Source: Chloroflexota bacterium
GTDB taxonomy: Bacteria; Chloroflexota; Anaerolineae; Anaerolineales; VGOW01
DNA length: 64,000 bases
Direction: 5' to 3'
Assembly: GCA_016213135.1 (NCBI GenBank)
Contig: JACRBQ010000035.1
Span: forward strand, 1 to 64,000
The notes beneath the pieces were generated by a model. It was not told where the DNA came from. It was given only the letters and a program-made list of their open reading frames with translations, and did no database searches. Below are positions 1 through 7,988 of the stretch, in pieces (positions within the stretch are counted from its first letter, which is position 1; each line of letters opens with the position of its first letter). The translations under genes were made by a program, and so were the position numbers.

Positions 1-165
1 GGATGAAGGATGAAGGATGAAGGATGAAGGATGAAGGATGAAGGATGAAGGATGAAGGATGAAGGATGAAGGATGAAGGATGAAGGATGCGTGATACGTG
101 AGGAATGTTGATGGCTGAAAGCTGACTACTGACTACTGACTACTGACTCCTGACTACTGAAACTA
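1..165. repeat. Heptamer tandem arrays GGATGAA and CTGACTA
   Basis: The window opens with about twelve uninterrupted copies of GGATGAA (1-88), then a degenerate linker, then about six copies of CTGACTA (about 117-163). The 7-bp period rules out a conserved reading frame. No gene is visible here. The arrays lie just downstream of the minus-strand metal transporter operon, so a permease gene expected after the ATPase is either beyond the window edge or elsewhere. Confidence 0.95.
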
Positions 166-169
166 TCCG

Positions 170-955
170 CTACGGACAACAATCATCCGTCGTCACGGTC
201 AGCGGTTGGCCGTCGCGCCACACGGTGAGGCGGCCGCCGTAGGCGGCGGCGAGGCGCTCCGGCGTCAGCACCGAAACGGCGGGGCCGTCGGCCAGCAGGC
301 GGCGGTTGAGCAGCAGCAAACGGTCGAACCGGGTGGTGGCCATTTGCAGATCGTGCGTCGAGAGCAGCACTGTCACCTCGCGCTCGCGCAGGTGATCCAG
401 TATTTCAAAGATGGCGGCCTGCGCTTCCATATCCACGCCGCTGAAGGGTTCGTCCAGCAGCAACACGTCGGCGCGCTGGGCTAGGGCGCGGGCGATGAAC
501 ACGCGCTGCTGCTGCCCGCCGGAGAGGTCGGCGATGGGGCGCACGGCTTGCGGCGTCATGCCCACTTGTTCCAGCGCGGCGCGGGCGGCCTCGCGGTCGG
601 CGCGGCCCGCCCGGCGCAGCCAGCCGATTTCCTTCACCCGGCCCATCATCACCACATCCATCACCGTCACCGGAAAGCTCCAGTCCACCGCTTCGCGCTG
701 CGGTACGTAGCCAATGGATGGGCAATCGCCGGCATGGTGCGAGTGCCCGTGCACCAGCACATCGCCGGCGGTGTGCGGCATCAAACCGACGATCACTTTG
801 AACAGCGTGGACTTGCCCGCGCCGTTCGGCCCCACGATGGCCGCGCGCTCGCCGGGGGCCACCGTAAAGCTCACCTCTTCGAGGGCCGGCTTGCCGTTGC
901 CGTACGAGGCGGCAATGGCGGTGAGGGCCAGGGCGGGGGCGTCGTGAATGTGCAT
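170..955 (-). CDS. Metal (Zn/Mn-type) ABC transporter ATP-binding protein
   Basis: A 261-residue ABC ATPase of the ZnuC/MntB class, which powers metal import through a membrane permease. Visible motifs are Walker A GPNGAGKST (about residues 42-50), the Q-loop region GYVPQREAVDW typical of metal-chelate importers, the signature LSGGQQQR and Walker B VLLLDEPF followed by the H-loop STHD. It is the third gene of a minus-strand set, after the Fur-family regulator and the substrate-binding lipoprotein, which argues for zinc, though manganese is possible. The gap to the upstream gene holds a paired hairpin repeat. No permease gene is in the window; the sequence after the stop is heptamer repeat. 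Confidence 0.9.
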   Translation of the reverse strand: MHIHDAPALALTAIAASYGNGKPALEEVSFTVAPGERAAIVGPNGAGKSTLFKVIVGLMPHTAGDVLVHGHSHHAGDCPSIGYVPQREAVDWSFPVTVMDVVMMGRVKEIGWLRRAGRADREAARAALEQVGMTPQAVRPIADLSGGQQQRVFIARALAQRADVLLLDEPFSGVDMEAQAAIFEILDHLREREVTVLLSTHDLQMATTRFDRLLLLNRRLLADGPAVSVLTPERLAAAYGGRLTVWRDGQPLTVTTDDCCP

Positions 956-966
956 GGTATCTTCTC

Positions 967-1054
967 AAAATGGTGGGGGCGAACCTGTGTGTTCGCCCAG
1001 GGCAGACACATGGCGCACAGGCCACCTATGACAGGTCTGCCCCCACCCCATTTA
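967..1054. repeat. Nested hairpin repeat between the SBP and ATPase genes
   Basis: Two hairpins sit in the 96-bp gap: GGGCGAAC (977-984) pairs with GTTCGCCC (991-998), and GGGCAGAC (1000-1007) pairs with GTCTGCCC (1035-1042). The flanks (TGGTGGGGGC and its complement) enclose both. A similar hairpin, GGGCGACC with GGTCGCCC, appears in the thrS leader near 32090, so this is a dispersed intergenic repeat and not a gene-specific attenuator. Confidence 0.75.
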
Positions 1055-1957
1055 TTTGAGCAGGGCGGCCACAATAGTCAGCACGTTGGAGCGCATCATC
1101 TTTTCGTATGTTTCGCCCCCGGAGCCGGCGGGGCCGAGGGCATCGGTGTATAGCGTGGTGACGGCTTTCACCCCGGCTTCGTCGGCCACTTGCTGCAACA
1201 GCGAATTGTTGGTGACATTCTCGCCAAAGATGGCCGGGACGCCCGCCGCCTTGACCGCCTCGACCAGCGCCGCCACTTGCTGCGCCGAGGGCGACGCGCC
1301 TTCGGTGGAGGTGGGCAGCACCGTGCCAATGATCTGGAAGCCATACCGCTTTGCCAAATAGCCGAACGAGTCGTGCGTGGTCACCAGCTTGCGGCGGTCT
1401 TCCGGCAGCTTGTTCACTTGCACGTACACCCACGTATCCAGTTCCTGCAGCCGCGCAATGAACACGCCGGCGTTGGATTTGTAGGCGGTGGCGTTCTTGG
1501 CGTCGGCGCTCACCAGTTCGTCGCGGATGGCGCGCACGGCCTGCACGGCATAGGTCACGTCGTGCCAGATGTGCGGGTCGGTCACCGTTTGGCTGTTGTC
1601 TTCCACGGTGAGAGGAGTGATGCCTTTGGACACGACCACTCGCGCCGCTTTGGAGCCGGACGAGGTGTACAGGGCATCGAGCCACGGCTCGAACTGCAAG
1701 CCGTTTTCAAAAACAATGTCGGCATCGGCCACGGCGGCGGTGTCGGCGGCGGTGGGCGAAAAGGTGTGGCTATCCACCCCCGGCCCGGCCAGGGTGGTGA
1801 GTTGAATCTCATCGCCACCCACGATGGCCGCCAGATCGCCAAGCACGCTGAACGTGGCGACGACTTTGAGCTTGTGGCTTCCCAACCCGGACGCGCCGCC
1901 ACAGGCGGAGAGCAAAAGGCTAATAAGCAACATCGAACGGAGTAAGTTTCGGAGCAT
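1052..1957 (-). CDS. Metal ABC transporter substrate-binding lipoprotein (ZnuA/TroA-like)
   Basis: A 301-residue cluster A-1 metal-binding protein. The ORF track runs further upstream through the regulator, but the ATG at 1957 starts a clean lipoprotein signal (MLRNLLRSMLLISLLLSACGG, lipobox LSAC), so that start is used. Metal-ligand positions expected for the family are visible: His in VDSHTFSP, His in DPHIWHD, His in TTHDSFGYLAKRY, and the carboxylate end in the C-terminal lobe near TLYTDALG. It captures zinc or manganese outside the membrane and hands it to the permease. It begins 8 nt after the regulator stop, so the two are co-transcribed. Confidence 0.92.
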   Translation of the reverse strand: MLRNLLRSMLLISLLLSACGGASGLGSHKLKVVATFSVLGDLAAIVGGDEIQLTTLAGPGVDSHTFSPTAADTAAVADADIVFENGLQFEPWLDALYTSSGSKAARVVVSKGITPLTVEDNSQTVTDPHIWHDVTYAVQAVRAIRDELVSADAKNATAYKSNAGVFIARLQELDTWVYVQVNKLPEDRRKLVTTHDSFGYLAKRYGFQIIGTVLPTSTEGASPSAQQVAALVEAVKAAGVPAIFGENVTNNSLLQQVADEAGVKAVTTLYTDALGPAGSGGETYEKMMRSNVLTIVAALLK

Positions 1958-1965
1958 GGGTTTCC

Positions 1966-2385
1966 TCAGCGGCAGTTGGGGCACAGGCCGAACAGTTCCA
2001 GCCAGTGCTCTTGAATTTTGTATCCGGTGCGGCGCTGGACGGTTTTCAACAACTCGGCCAGATCGCACTCCTCGAATTCGACGACGGCGTGGCACTGCCC
2101 GCAGATGACGTGGTGCGCGTGGCCTGCGCTGGCGGGCGCATACGAATGGCAGCCGTCCTCGCCGTGCACGCGGCGCACCGCGCCGCACTCGGCCAGCAAG
2201 TCCAGCGTGCGATACACGGTGACCAACCCGGTGTGCGGGTGAAACTTTTTGGCGCGGGCGTGTATTTGCGCCGGGCTGAGGCCGGCCCCGGCCTGCGCGA
2301 CCACTTTGAGCACCGCGCGGCGTGGGCGGGTGAGTTTGTATCCCCGGGCGGTGAAGGCCTGGGCCAGCGACGATTCGGACAGCAT
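1966..2385 (-). CDS. zur: Fur-family metal regulator, probably Zur
   Basis: A 139-residue winged-helix repressor of the Fur superfamily. The DNA-binding half ends with the VTVYRTLDLLAECG recognition region; the metal and dimerisation half has GHAHHVICGQCHAVVEFE, carrying the first CxxC zinc pair, and a terminal CPNC second pair. It leads the metal-uptake operon and lies directly behind a 7-1-7 palindrome that resembles known Zur boxes. Zinc responsiveness is inferred from this context and the box; manganese or iron sensing cannot be excluded by sequence alone. Confidence 0.85.
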   Translation of the reverse strand: MLSESSLAQAFTARGYKLTRPRRAVLKVVAQAGAGLSPAQIHARAKKFHPHTGLVTVYRTLDLLAECGAVRRVHGEDGCHSYAPASAGHAHHVICGQCHAVVEFEECDLAELLKTVQRRTGYKIQEHWLELFGLCPNCR

Positions 2386-2393
2386 GGGCTAAT

Positions 2394-2408
2394 TGAAAAC
2401 AGTTTTCA
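2394..2408. promoter_or_regulatory. Zur-box-like operator palindrome
   Basis: TGAAAACAGTTTTCA is a perfect 7-1-7 inverted repeat starting 8 nt upstream of the regulator's ATG. It closely matches the actinobacterial Zur-box form TGAAAATCATTTTCA (established knowledge). Its position would let the regulator repress its own operon. Confidence 0.7.
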
Positions 2409-2470
2409 GTGTGATGCGGGGCAGAATATCACGGCGGCGGAAGGTCTGTCAAGGGTCGGCCTTCCCGTGC

Positions 2471-2476
2471 TACACT
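2471..2476 (+). promoter_or_regulatory. -10 box, leaderless type
   Basis: TACACT lies 6 nt before the ATG of the broken Ppx/GppA gene, leaving no room for a ribosome binding site. Confidence 0.4.
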
Positions 2477-2482
2477 ACTCCC

Positions 2483-3336
2483 ATGCCTCCCGCAGCGCGT
2501 CGCCTCGGAATTATCGACCTCGGCTCCAACTCTGCCCGGCTGCTGGTGGCCGAATACACCCCCGGCCACTCGTTCCGCTTTGTGGCCGTGCTCAGCCGCC
2601 GCGTGCGCCTCAGCGAGGGCATGGGCGCGGGCAACGTGCTTACGGCTGCGGCCATGGCTCGCGCCGTGGACGCGCTGGCCCGCTTCCGCCGCTACTGCGA
2701 GGCCCACGGCGCGCGCATTGTGGCCGTGGCCACGGCGGCGGCGCGCGATGCGGTGAACTGCCGCGAGTTTTTGGCGCAGGCGCGAGCGGCGGCGACACGC
2801 CCGAGGCGGCGTGTACAGCGGAAGCGGCGCTGGGTTTGTTCGATGCGCTGCGGGCCACGGGGAAGTTTGGGTTGGGCGCGGCGGAGCGCGAGTGGCTATG
2901 GGCGGCGGCGCGGTTGTGCGCCATCGGCCGGGCGGTGGATCACATGGACGAGGGGCGGCACGCGGCGTATTTGATTCTCAACAGCGGCCTGCCGGGATAC
3001 TCTCACCGTGAGTTGGCGCTGGTGGCGTTGACCTGCCGCTTTGCCTCCGCCGGGACGCCGAAGCTTGGCGCTCATGATCATTTGTGCGCCGCGGGCGATG
3101 CCGGGCGGCTGCCGAGGCTGGCGGCGCTGCTGCGTGTGGCCGCCGGGTTGGCGAGCAGTGCAACGCCGGCGAGCGGTTCCGGGCTGAGGGTGCGCGTCAC
3201 TGCGGACTCGGTGCGGGTGGAGACACAGGCGGGCGCACACAGCCGGGCCGTGTGGCAAGCGTCACCGGCTTTTGTCAACAACGATTTGTTTGCCCGGGTG
3301 TTCGGGCGGGCCATCGAAGCGCGAACGGAGGAATGA
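2483..3336 (+). pseudogene. Decayed Ppx/GppA-family exopolyphosphatase
   Basis: The reading frame beginning at 2483 encodes the N-terminal ASKHA lobe of a Ppx/GppA phosphatase (GIIDLGSNSARLLVAEY, later VAVATAAARDAVN), but after about residue 110 it turns into arginine-rich nonsense. The family's C-terminal HD-like helical part (LGLFDALRATGKFGLG, RLCAIGRAVDHMDEG, YLILNSGLPGYSHREL) continues in the other frame up to the stop at 3336. A full protein has about 500 residues; here the two parts together give fewer than 290, and the middle with the expected SGEEEA and DIGGGS motifs is absent. So an internal deletion of roughly 200 residues, plus a frameshift near 2800-2830, has inactivated the gene. 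A sequencing error alone would not explain the missing middle. Confidence 0.8.
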
Positions 3337-3434
3337 CGAATGGCGACACTGTCGGGCGGGGCGACGTTGCCCGGCAGGATGAGCGCCGGCGGCGTGCCAC
3401 TGCAACCAGAAGGCTTCGACGGGGCCGAGCATGG

Positions 3435-3959
3435 TTACCCCGGGACGGGGCGGACGATGGCCGACCCGTAAGCCGTGGTGGTCTGCGGATTGGGGGCGCG
3501 GTTGACAAGCACGGCGGCAATGGCCTGGTCGAGGTAGATGACGCGGGGGATGCGTCGTTGGGCGGTGGCGTCGTCGAGCGCGCCGATATAGCGGATAAGT
3601 CCTTTGGCATCCACCACGAAAAAGTGCGGCGTCACTTCAGCCTGGTAGTGGTTGGCCACATTCTGATCTGAGTCGACGGCAATGGGGTAGCTCACGCGGC
3701 GGAAGTCTGCTTCGTAGCGAAGCTCGGCTTCGGGTTCGTTGAGGCTGGAGGCCACGCCGATGACGGCGATGCCCTGTGCGACCAATGCTTTGTTGCGGTA
3801 AGACAGCACGAGATCGGCGCGGCGGCTCCACGGGCATTCCGCCGACCAAAAGTTGACGATGACGACGTGGCCGAGATGCTCAGACAGTTTGAACCGCCCG
3901 CCGTTGAGGGTGGGAAGCGAGAAGTCGGGCGCGGCGCGGTCGAGCAGGCGGTGGGGCAT
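3435..3959 (-). CDS. Thioredoxin-fold redoxin (AhpC/TSA-Redoxin family)
   Basis: A 174-residue soluble thioredoxin-fold protein. It starts APDFSLPTLNGGRFKLSEHLGHVVIVNFW, typical of TlpA/bacterioredoxin proteins, with a reactive cysteine in SAECPWS, so the second active-site cysteine of a CxxC is replaced by serine. A cis-proline region appears at EVTPHFFVVDAKG. The single cysteine suggests a peroxiredoxin-like or monothiol role in place of disulfide oxidation. No signal peptide is seen. It follows the beta-propeller gene on the same strand, separated by a heptamer array. Confidence 0.8.
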   Translation of the reverse strand: MPHRLLDRAAPDFSLPTLNGGRFKLSEHLGHVVIVNFWSAECPWSRRADLVLSYRNKALVAQGIAVIGVASSLNEPEAELRYEADFRRVSYPIAVDSDQNVANHYQAEVTPHFFVVDAKGLIRYIGALDDATAQRRIPRVIYLDQAIAAVLVNRAPNPQTTTAYGSAIVRPVPG

Positions 3960-3962
3960 TGG

Positions 3963-4038
3963 GAGGTGGGAAGTGGGAAGTGGGAAGTGGGAAGTGGGAA
4001 GTTTGGAATTTGGAGTTTGCAGTTTGTAGTGTGTAGTT
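3963..4038. repeat. Heptamer array GGGAAGT passing into TTGNAGT variants
   Basis: Five or six copies of GGGAAGT are followed by TTGGAAT, TTGGAGT, TTGCAGT, TTGTAGT and GTGTAGT, a gradual drift of the same 7-bp unit. It fills the spacer between the redoxin and beta-propeller genes. Confidence 0.95.
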
Positions 4039-4040
4039 TA

Positions 4041-5465
4041 CTACGGTATCCATTCCGGCAGGTAGCCGCCGGGGGCCAGTTCCGTTTCGCCGGCACCGCT
4101 GATGTCGATAATCCATACGGTGGGCAGTTCGCTGAGGGCGGCGACGTTGAAGCGCATATACACCAGCCGCGCCGAGTCGGGGCTCCACACAAAGGCGCTG
4201 TGGTTGTCGAAGGGGTCGCTGGTGAGGGCGCGGGCGTCTTGCCCGTCCGCGCGCATGAGCCACAACTGGCGGCCCGGTGTCCACTGGTTCTGCACAAGCT
4301 GCTTGCGGGCAAAGGCCAGCCACTGGCCGTCCGGCGAATACACGGGTGAGGCGTCTTCGACGAGATTGCTGCCGGAGAGGTCGTCGGCCTTGTTGGTGGA
4401 TACGGTGACGCGCAGCAGGTTGCTGTAAAAGCGGTCACTGTTCTCCGGCTCGGCGGTGGGGGTCTGGGGGATGGCGCCCGTGGCGGTGGGCGCGGGAGTG
4501 GGTTCGGGCGGGAACACAATCTCCGGGTAAACGATGAAGTTGCCGTCGGGCGACCACGTGCCCATTTCGCCGGAGGTGTTGGGGATGTAGGTTGCGGTGC
4601 GAGAGGCAAAGTCAAACACGGCAATGGCCTGCAGGGTGGAATCGAGGTAGGCCAGGCGGCCATCGGCGGCGAAGCGCGGGCTGCGGGTGGCATGCGCGGG
4701 GTCTTGCGCCGGGATGGTGAGTTGGCCGCTGGCGGGGTCGAGCACTTGCACTTTGGGGTCGCCGGTCTGGCCGTCGGGCTGCACGGGCGAACGCTCGAAG
4801 GCGAGTTGCGCGCCGTCGGCAGAGAATTGCGGTGCGCTGCACAGGTCAGTGTGGCAGGCCAGCACGGTGGTCGCCGGGCCGCCGTCGCGGCTCGTGCGCC
4901 GCAAGTCCGCGCCGCCATCGGGGCGCAGGGCGGCATACACTATTTGCGTGCCGTCGGGGCTGACGACGAAGTCGTCCACGCCGGCGGCTTCGCTGGTGAG
5001 CTGGGCTGCCGCGCCGCCCTCGGCGGGCACAGCCCACACGTTGGCGATGTCGTCGGTTTTGAGGAGGAAGGCCACGCGAGCCGCGCCGACGGTGAAGCTC
5101 CAACTGCGCCCGAACAGCATGGGAAGGCCGCGACTGGTTTTTCCCCCCAATGCCAGCGACACGGTAACCGTTCCGGGGGGCCACGTGCCATCGGGAGTGA
5201 AGCGCAGTTCGTTCCCCGACCAGCTCACCGCCCCGGCGGATGGCGGCTGGATGCTGAGGCGGCTTTCGACCGAGGCCTGGTCCATCGGGTGATTGAAGCT
5301 GAGGGTGACGGGCGCGCGCGAGGAGGCGCTGTCGCCCTGCGGCGACACGGCCAGCACGCGCGGCAGGCCGAAGAATGCGGCCATGGCGAGGCCGATGAGG
5401 ATTCCGGCAAGGGCCAGCAGAACGAGTTGCGGCGCGGCGGAGGGGCGACGATGGCGGTACATCAT
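4041..5465 (-). CDS. Membrane-anchored beta-propeller (TolB/PD40) protein with Ig-like domain
   Basis: A 474-residue envelope protein. One N-terminal membrane helix (LVLLALAGILIGLAMAAFFG, about residues 13-32) is followed by a bacterial Ig-like domain (Big_5 style, SRAPVTLSFNHPMD) up to about residue 125 and then repeated WD40-like PD40 blades: VSPDGTQIVYA, FSADGAQLAFE, WSPDGNFIVYP, YSPDGQWLAFA, WSPDSARLVYM. A Pro/Thr linker (EPTPAPTATGAIPQTPTAEP) interrupts the blades. The likely location is outside the membrane, as a binding or scaffold module; no catalytic residues are evident. A -10 box 7 nt ahead of the start suggests a leaderless transcript. Confidence 0.85.
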   Translation of the reverse strand: MMYRHRRPSAAPQLVLLALAGILIGLAMAAFFGLPRVLAVSPQGDSASSRAPVTLSFNHPMDQASVESRLSIQPPSAGAVSWSGNELRFTPDGTWPPGTVTVSLALGGKTSRGLPMLFGRSWSFTVGAARVAFLLKTDDIANVWAVPAEGGAAAQLTSEAAGVDDFVVSPDGTQIVYAALRPDGGADLRRTSRDGGPATTVLACHTDLCSAPQFSADGAQLAFERSPVQPDGQTGDPKVQVLDPASGQLTIPAQDPAHATRSPRFAADGRLAYLDSTLQAIAVFDFASRTATYIPNTSGEMGTWSPDGNFIVYPEIVFPPEPTPAPTATGAIPQTPTAEPENSDRFYSNLLRVTVSTNKADDLSGSNLVEDASPVYSPDGQWLAFARKQLVQNQWTPGRQLWLMRADGQDARALTSDPFDNHSAFVWSPDSARLVYMRFNVAALSELPTVWIIDISGAGETELAPGGYLPEWIP

Positions 5466-5472
5466 GGGACGG

Positions 5473-5478
5473 ATTATA
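5473..5478 (-). promoter_or_regulatory. -10 box, leaderless type
   Basis: TATAAT on the minus strand ends 7 nt before the ATG of the beta-propeller gene, so the transcript would start at or next to the start codon. Confidence 0.6.
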
Positions 5479-5480
5479 GT

Positions 5481-6137
5481 TCACGTCGCTACTTCGATGA
5501 ACAGGTTGGCCGCCATGTCTGCGCCCAGCACTTGCTCGCCCACAGGGGTTTTAAGCCGCACCGGGCCATCGAAGGGGGCGCGGTTGAGCAGCGTGATGGG
5601 CGTGCCGGGTGTGAGGCGAATTTCGGCGAGGTACCGGAGCTTGTCCGGGGTGTGTCGGCGAATGCGGCGCAGTATGCCCCGCGTGCCCACCGGAAAGGTG
5701 AGCAGGCTGGCTTCGCTCAACGCGGGCATGCGCCCGTCTTTGGTGGGGATGGGGTCGCCGTGCGGGCAGCGGGCGGGGTAGCCGGCGAGTTCGTCCATGC
5801 GATCTTCAAACTGATCGTTGATGGCTGCCTCGAGGTCGTGCGCGTGCGTGTGCACCTCGTCCCAGCCGAACTTCATGACGGTGACGAGGAAGGCCTCGAG
5901 CAAACGATGGCGGCGGATGGAGCGCAGGGCCTCGCGCTCGCCCTTGGGCGTGAGGCGCACGCCCTTGTAGGGCTGACGGCGCAGGTAGCCCTCGTGCGCC
6001 AGCAGCCGCATCATCTTCACCGCTGCCGGGGGCGACACCTCCAGCCGCGCGGCCACCGCGGTGGTGGTCACCGGTACCTCGGTGGACGATTGCAGGCGAT
6101 AGATTTCCGCAAGATAATCACGCCGGGCATGGCTCAT
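5481..6137 (-). CDS. DtxR/MntR-family metal-dependent repressor
   Basis: A regulator of about 218 residues. The canonical family start MSHARRDYLAEIYRL coincides with the ATG at 6137; the ORF track extends 57 residues further into sequence with no family resemblance. The winged helix holds VTTTAVAARLEVSPPAAVKMMRLLAHEGYL, the metal and dimer domain has RRHRLLEAFLVTVMKFGWDEVHTHAHDLE and HGDPIPTKDG, and a C-terminal FeoA/SH3-like domain follows (RYLAEIRLTPGTPITLLNRAPFDGPV). It lies divergent to the FTR1 iron permease, so iron-dependent repression of that gene is the likely role; manganese is an alternative. Confidence 0.88.
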   Translation of the reverse strand: MSHARRDYLAEIYRLQSSTEVPVTTTAVAARLEVSPPAAVKMMRLLAHEGYLRRQPYKGVRLTPKGEREALRSIRRHRLLEAFLVTVMKFGWDEVHTHAHDLEAAINDQFEDRMDELAGYPARCPHGDPIPTKDGRMPALSEASLLTFPVGTRGILRRIRRHTPDKLRYLAEIRLTPGTPITLLNRAPFDGPVRLKTPVGEQVLGADMAANLFIEVAT

Positions 6138-6357
6138 GGCCTCGGTGGCTGAGTCGGCGCCCGTCAGTGAGTTGAGGGCGGCGGCCACAGGAGTCGGCTT
6201 CCCGTCCAATCCACACAGCCCTGGGGTTTTACTCTGGTTAATTTCCAAGTTGTCCTCGAGGAAGCCCAAGTTTAACGGGCAAGTCTTGATAATTCTGATA
6301 TTTGTCACTAATATTACCCTAACTATACAACCCTTTCAAGAACTGGAGAAAAGAGGC

Positions 6358-7200
6358 ATGTGGGTATCTTTGCTGTTGACGTTGCGTGAGGGGCTTGAGG
6401 CGGCACTGATTGTGGGCATTGTGTTCGGCTACTTGCGCAAGATTGACGGGTTGCAATACGCGCGCACGGCCTGGGCGGGTGTGTTGAGCGCGGTGCTGTT
6501 GAGCGCGGCGCTGGCCGTGGGTATCATGGCCGTGGGGGCGGAGCTTACGGGCCGCGCCGAGCAGTTGTTCGAGGGCGCGACGATGCTGTTGGCGGTGACC
6601 GTGCTGACGTGGATGATCTTTTGGATGCGGTCACAGGCGCAGCACTTGAAGGCCCGGCTGGAGGGCAAGGTACAAAAGGCAGTGGCTGCCGGAGTGGGCG
6701 GCGCGGCGTGGGGGCTTTTTGCGATGACGTTCATCGCCGTGTTTCGCGAGGGGGTGGAGACGGCGCTGTTGCTCGGGGCGGCGGCCTTCCAAACCAACGG
6801 GATGGACACGTTGATCGGCGCGGTGACCGGCCTGGCCATGGCGGCAGCCATCGGCTATGCGGTGTACGCCTCCACGGCGCGGCTCAACGCGCGGCTGTTT
6901 TTCGACGTGACCAGTTTGCTGCTGCTGGTGTTTGCCGCCGGGCTGTTCATGCACGGTGTGCATGAGTTTCAAGAGGCCGGGCTGCTGCCGGAGATCGTCG
7001 CCGACGTGTGGGACACGAGCGCGCTGATCAGCAAAGAGTCGGTGCCGGGGCAGTTCCTGCGAACGCTCGTCGGCTACACCCCCAAGCCCTCGCTGGTGGA
7101 AGTGCTGGCCTACGTGGGTTACTGGCTCGCCACACTGGGCGCGGTGCGCTGGTGGAACAGCCGGCTGGCGGCCCGCCACGAATTTATTCCTGCGGAGTGA
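6358..7200 (+). CDS. FTR1-family high-affinity iron permease
   Basis: A 280-residue, about seven-helix membrane protein. Two REGxE iron-binding motifs are visible, REGLEAAL at residues 10-17 in the first helix and REGVETALL in the fourth. The ATG at 6358 is chosen over the longer ORF because GGAGAAAAGAGG precedes it and translation starts at once with a membrane helix carrying the first motif. In yeast FTR1 works with a ferroxidase; here no partner oxidase or EfeO-like protein is adjacent. The divergent DtxR gene and the 220-bp AT-rich spacer suggest iron control. Confidence 0.9.
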   Translation: MWVSLLLTLREGLEAALIVGIVFGYLRKIDGLQYARTAWAGVLSAVLLSAALAVGIMAVGAELTGRAEQLFEGATMLLAVTVLTWMIFWMRSQAQHLKARLEGKVQKAVAAGVGGAAWGLFAMTFIAVFREGVETALLLGAAAFQTNGMDTLIGAVTGLAMAAAIGYAVYASTARLNARLFFDVTSLLLLVFAAGLFMHGVHEFQEAGLLPEIVADVWDTSALISKESVPGQFLRTLVGYTPKPSLVEVLAYVGYWLATLGAVRWWNSRLAARHEFIPAE

Positions 7201-7204
7201 TTTC

Positions 7205-7762
7205 ATGGAACTCTTCGACGCCATCCACACCCGCCTGTCTATCGGCAAAGTAAAACCCGACCCCGTGCCGCGCGAACTGATTGAGAAGATGCTGAGCGCG
7301 GCGGTGCAGGCGCCGAACCATCACAAAGTGCGCCCGTGGCGATTTGTGGTGCTCACGGGCCAGGCCCGCGAACGGCTCGGCGACGTGTTCGCCGCCTCCT
7401 TCCGCAAGCGCCACCCGGAGGCCATGGAGGAGGCCGTGACGGTGGCGCGGGGCAAGGCGCTGCGCTCACCGGTGCTGATTGTGGTGGGCGTGGACAAGCC
7501 CGCCACCGAAAAAGTGGTCGAACTTGAGAACGTGTGCGCGGCGGCGGCAGCGGCGCAAAACATGCTGCTGGCGGCGCACGGGCTGGGGCTGGCAGCCAAA
7601 TGGAACACGGGCGATAATGCGACTGACGATTTGATCAAGGCGTTTTTCGGCCTCGCGCCGGATCAGCACTTGCTGGGATTTATCCACATTGGCTATCCGA
7701 TGGTCAGGCCGCAAGCTGTGGAGAGGCCTTCGTTTGAAGACCGGACGGTGTGGATGGAGTGA
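7205..7762 (+). CDS. Nitroreductase-family flavoprotein
   Basis: A 185-residue member of the FMN-dependent nitroreductase fold. The start ELFDAIHTRLSIGKVKPDPVP is the family's phosphate-binding region with one substitution (the common RRSxR is RLSIG), followed by AVQAPNHHKVRPWRFVVLTG, and the C-terminal half has GLGLAAKWNTGD and LLGFIHIGYP. It would reduce nitro, quinone or related substrates with NAD(P)H. It starts 4 nt after the FTR1 stop, so the two are probably co-transcribed, which makes a ferric-reductase-like role worth considering. Confidence 0.88.
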   Translation: MELFDAIHTRLSIGKVKPDPVPRELIEKMLSAAVQAPNHHKVRPWRFVVLTGQARERLGDVFAASFRKRHPEAMEEAVTVARGKALRSPVLIVVGVDKPATEKVVELENVCAAAAAAQNMLLAAHGLGLAAKWNTGDNATDDLIKAFFGLAPDQHLLGFIHIGYPMVRPQAVERPSFEDRTVWME

Positions 7763-7773
7763 GACACAAGGAA

Positions 7774-7970
7774 GGAGGTGATGCAACTGCAAAGCGCGCG
7801 CGCAATTAAAAAGTGAGAGGGCCATAGGCTTGCGCCTAGACCCTCCCAGTGGTGCGAGAGGCATGGCGGGAACCAAGAACCTCTCGACGGAAACAATCAT
7901 AACATATTCACAAAATCGTTGCCCTGAAACCCCTGAAGGTCTGTGAGACCACCGGGGTCTGGCAACGCAA
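7774..7970 (+). ncRNA. Structured leader with mini-ORF upstream of iron ABC operon
   Basis: This 225-bp spacer holds no ordinary gene. It contains AAGGAGGTGATG, a near-perfect complement of the 16S 3' end running into an ATG, then an 11-codon ORF (MQLQSARAIKK) and a stop. Three possible hairpins follow: GAGGG...CCCTC with an inner TAGGC...GCCTA (about 7817-7846), GAGAGG...CCTCTC (about 7856-7886), and a GTTGCC...GGCAAC helix (about 7919-7970) enclosing GGTCTGTGAGACC. The layout resembles a translational or transcriptional attenuator for the iron-uptake operon, but no known riboswitch is recognised. Confidence 0.4.
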
Positions 7971-7988
7971 CTTAGGAGAAGAGCTAAC

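Noticed and set aside
1-165. Repeats at the window start as a CRISPR array
   Set aside because: The unit is 7 bp without spacers, and no cas gene is near. It is a simple tandem repeat.
2005-3336. 443-residue plus-strand ORF
   Set aside because: Its first half is antisense to the Fur-family gene and has no motif; only the last part is the C-terminal piece of the decayed Ppx/GppA gene.
3692-4936. 414-residue minus-strand ORF rich in Pro/Ser/Thr/Ala
   Set aside because: It is an out-of-frame reading of the beta-propeller and redoxin genes; both real frames have clear domains.
6270-6330. DtxR-type operator between the DtxR and FTR1 genes
   Set aside because: The AT-rich spacer contains TTAGGGTAATATTAG-like sequence on the minus strand, but no convincing 19-bp inverted repeat; not reported as a site.
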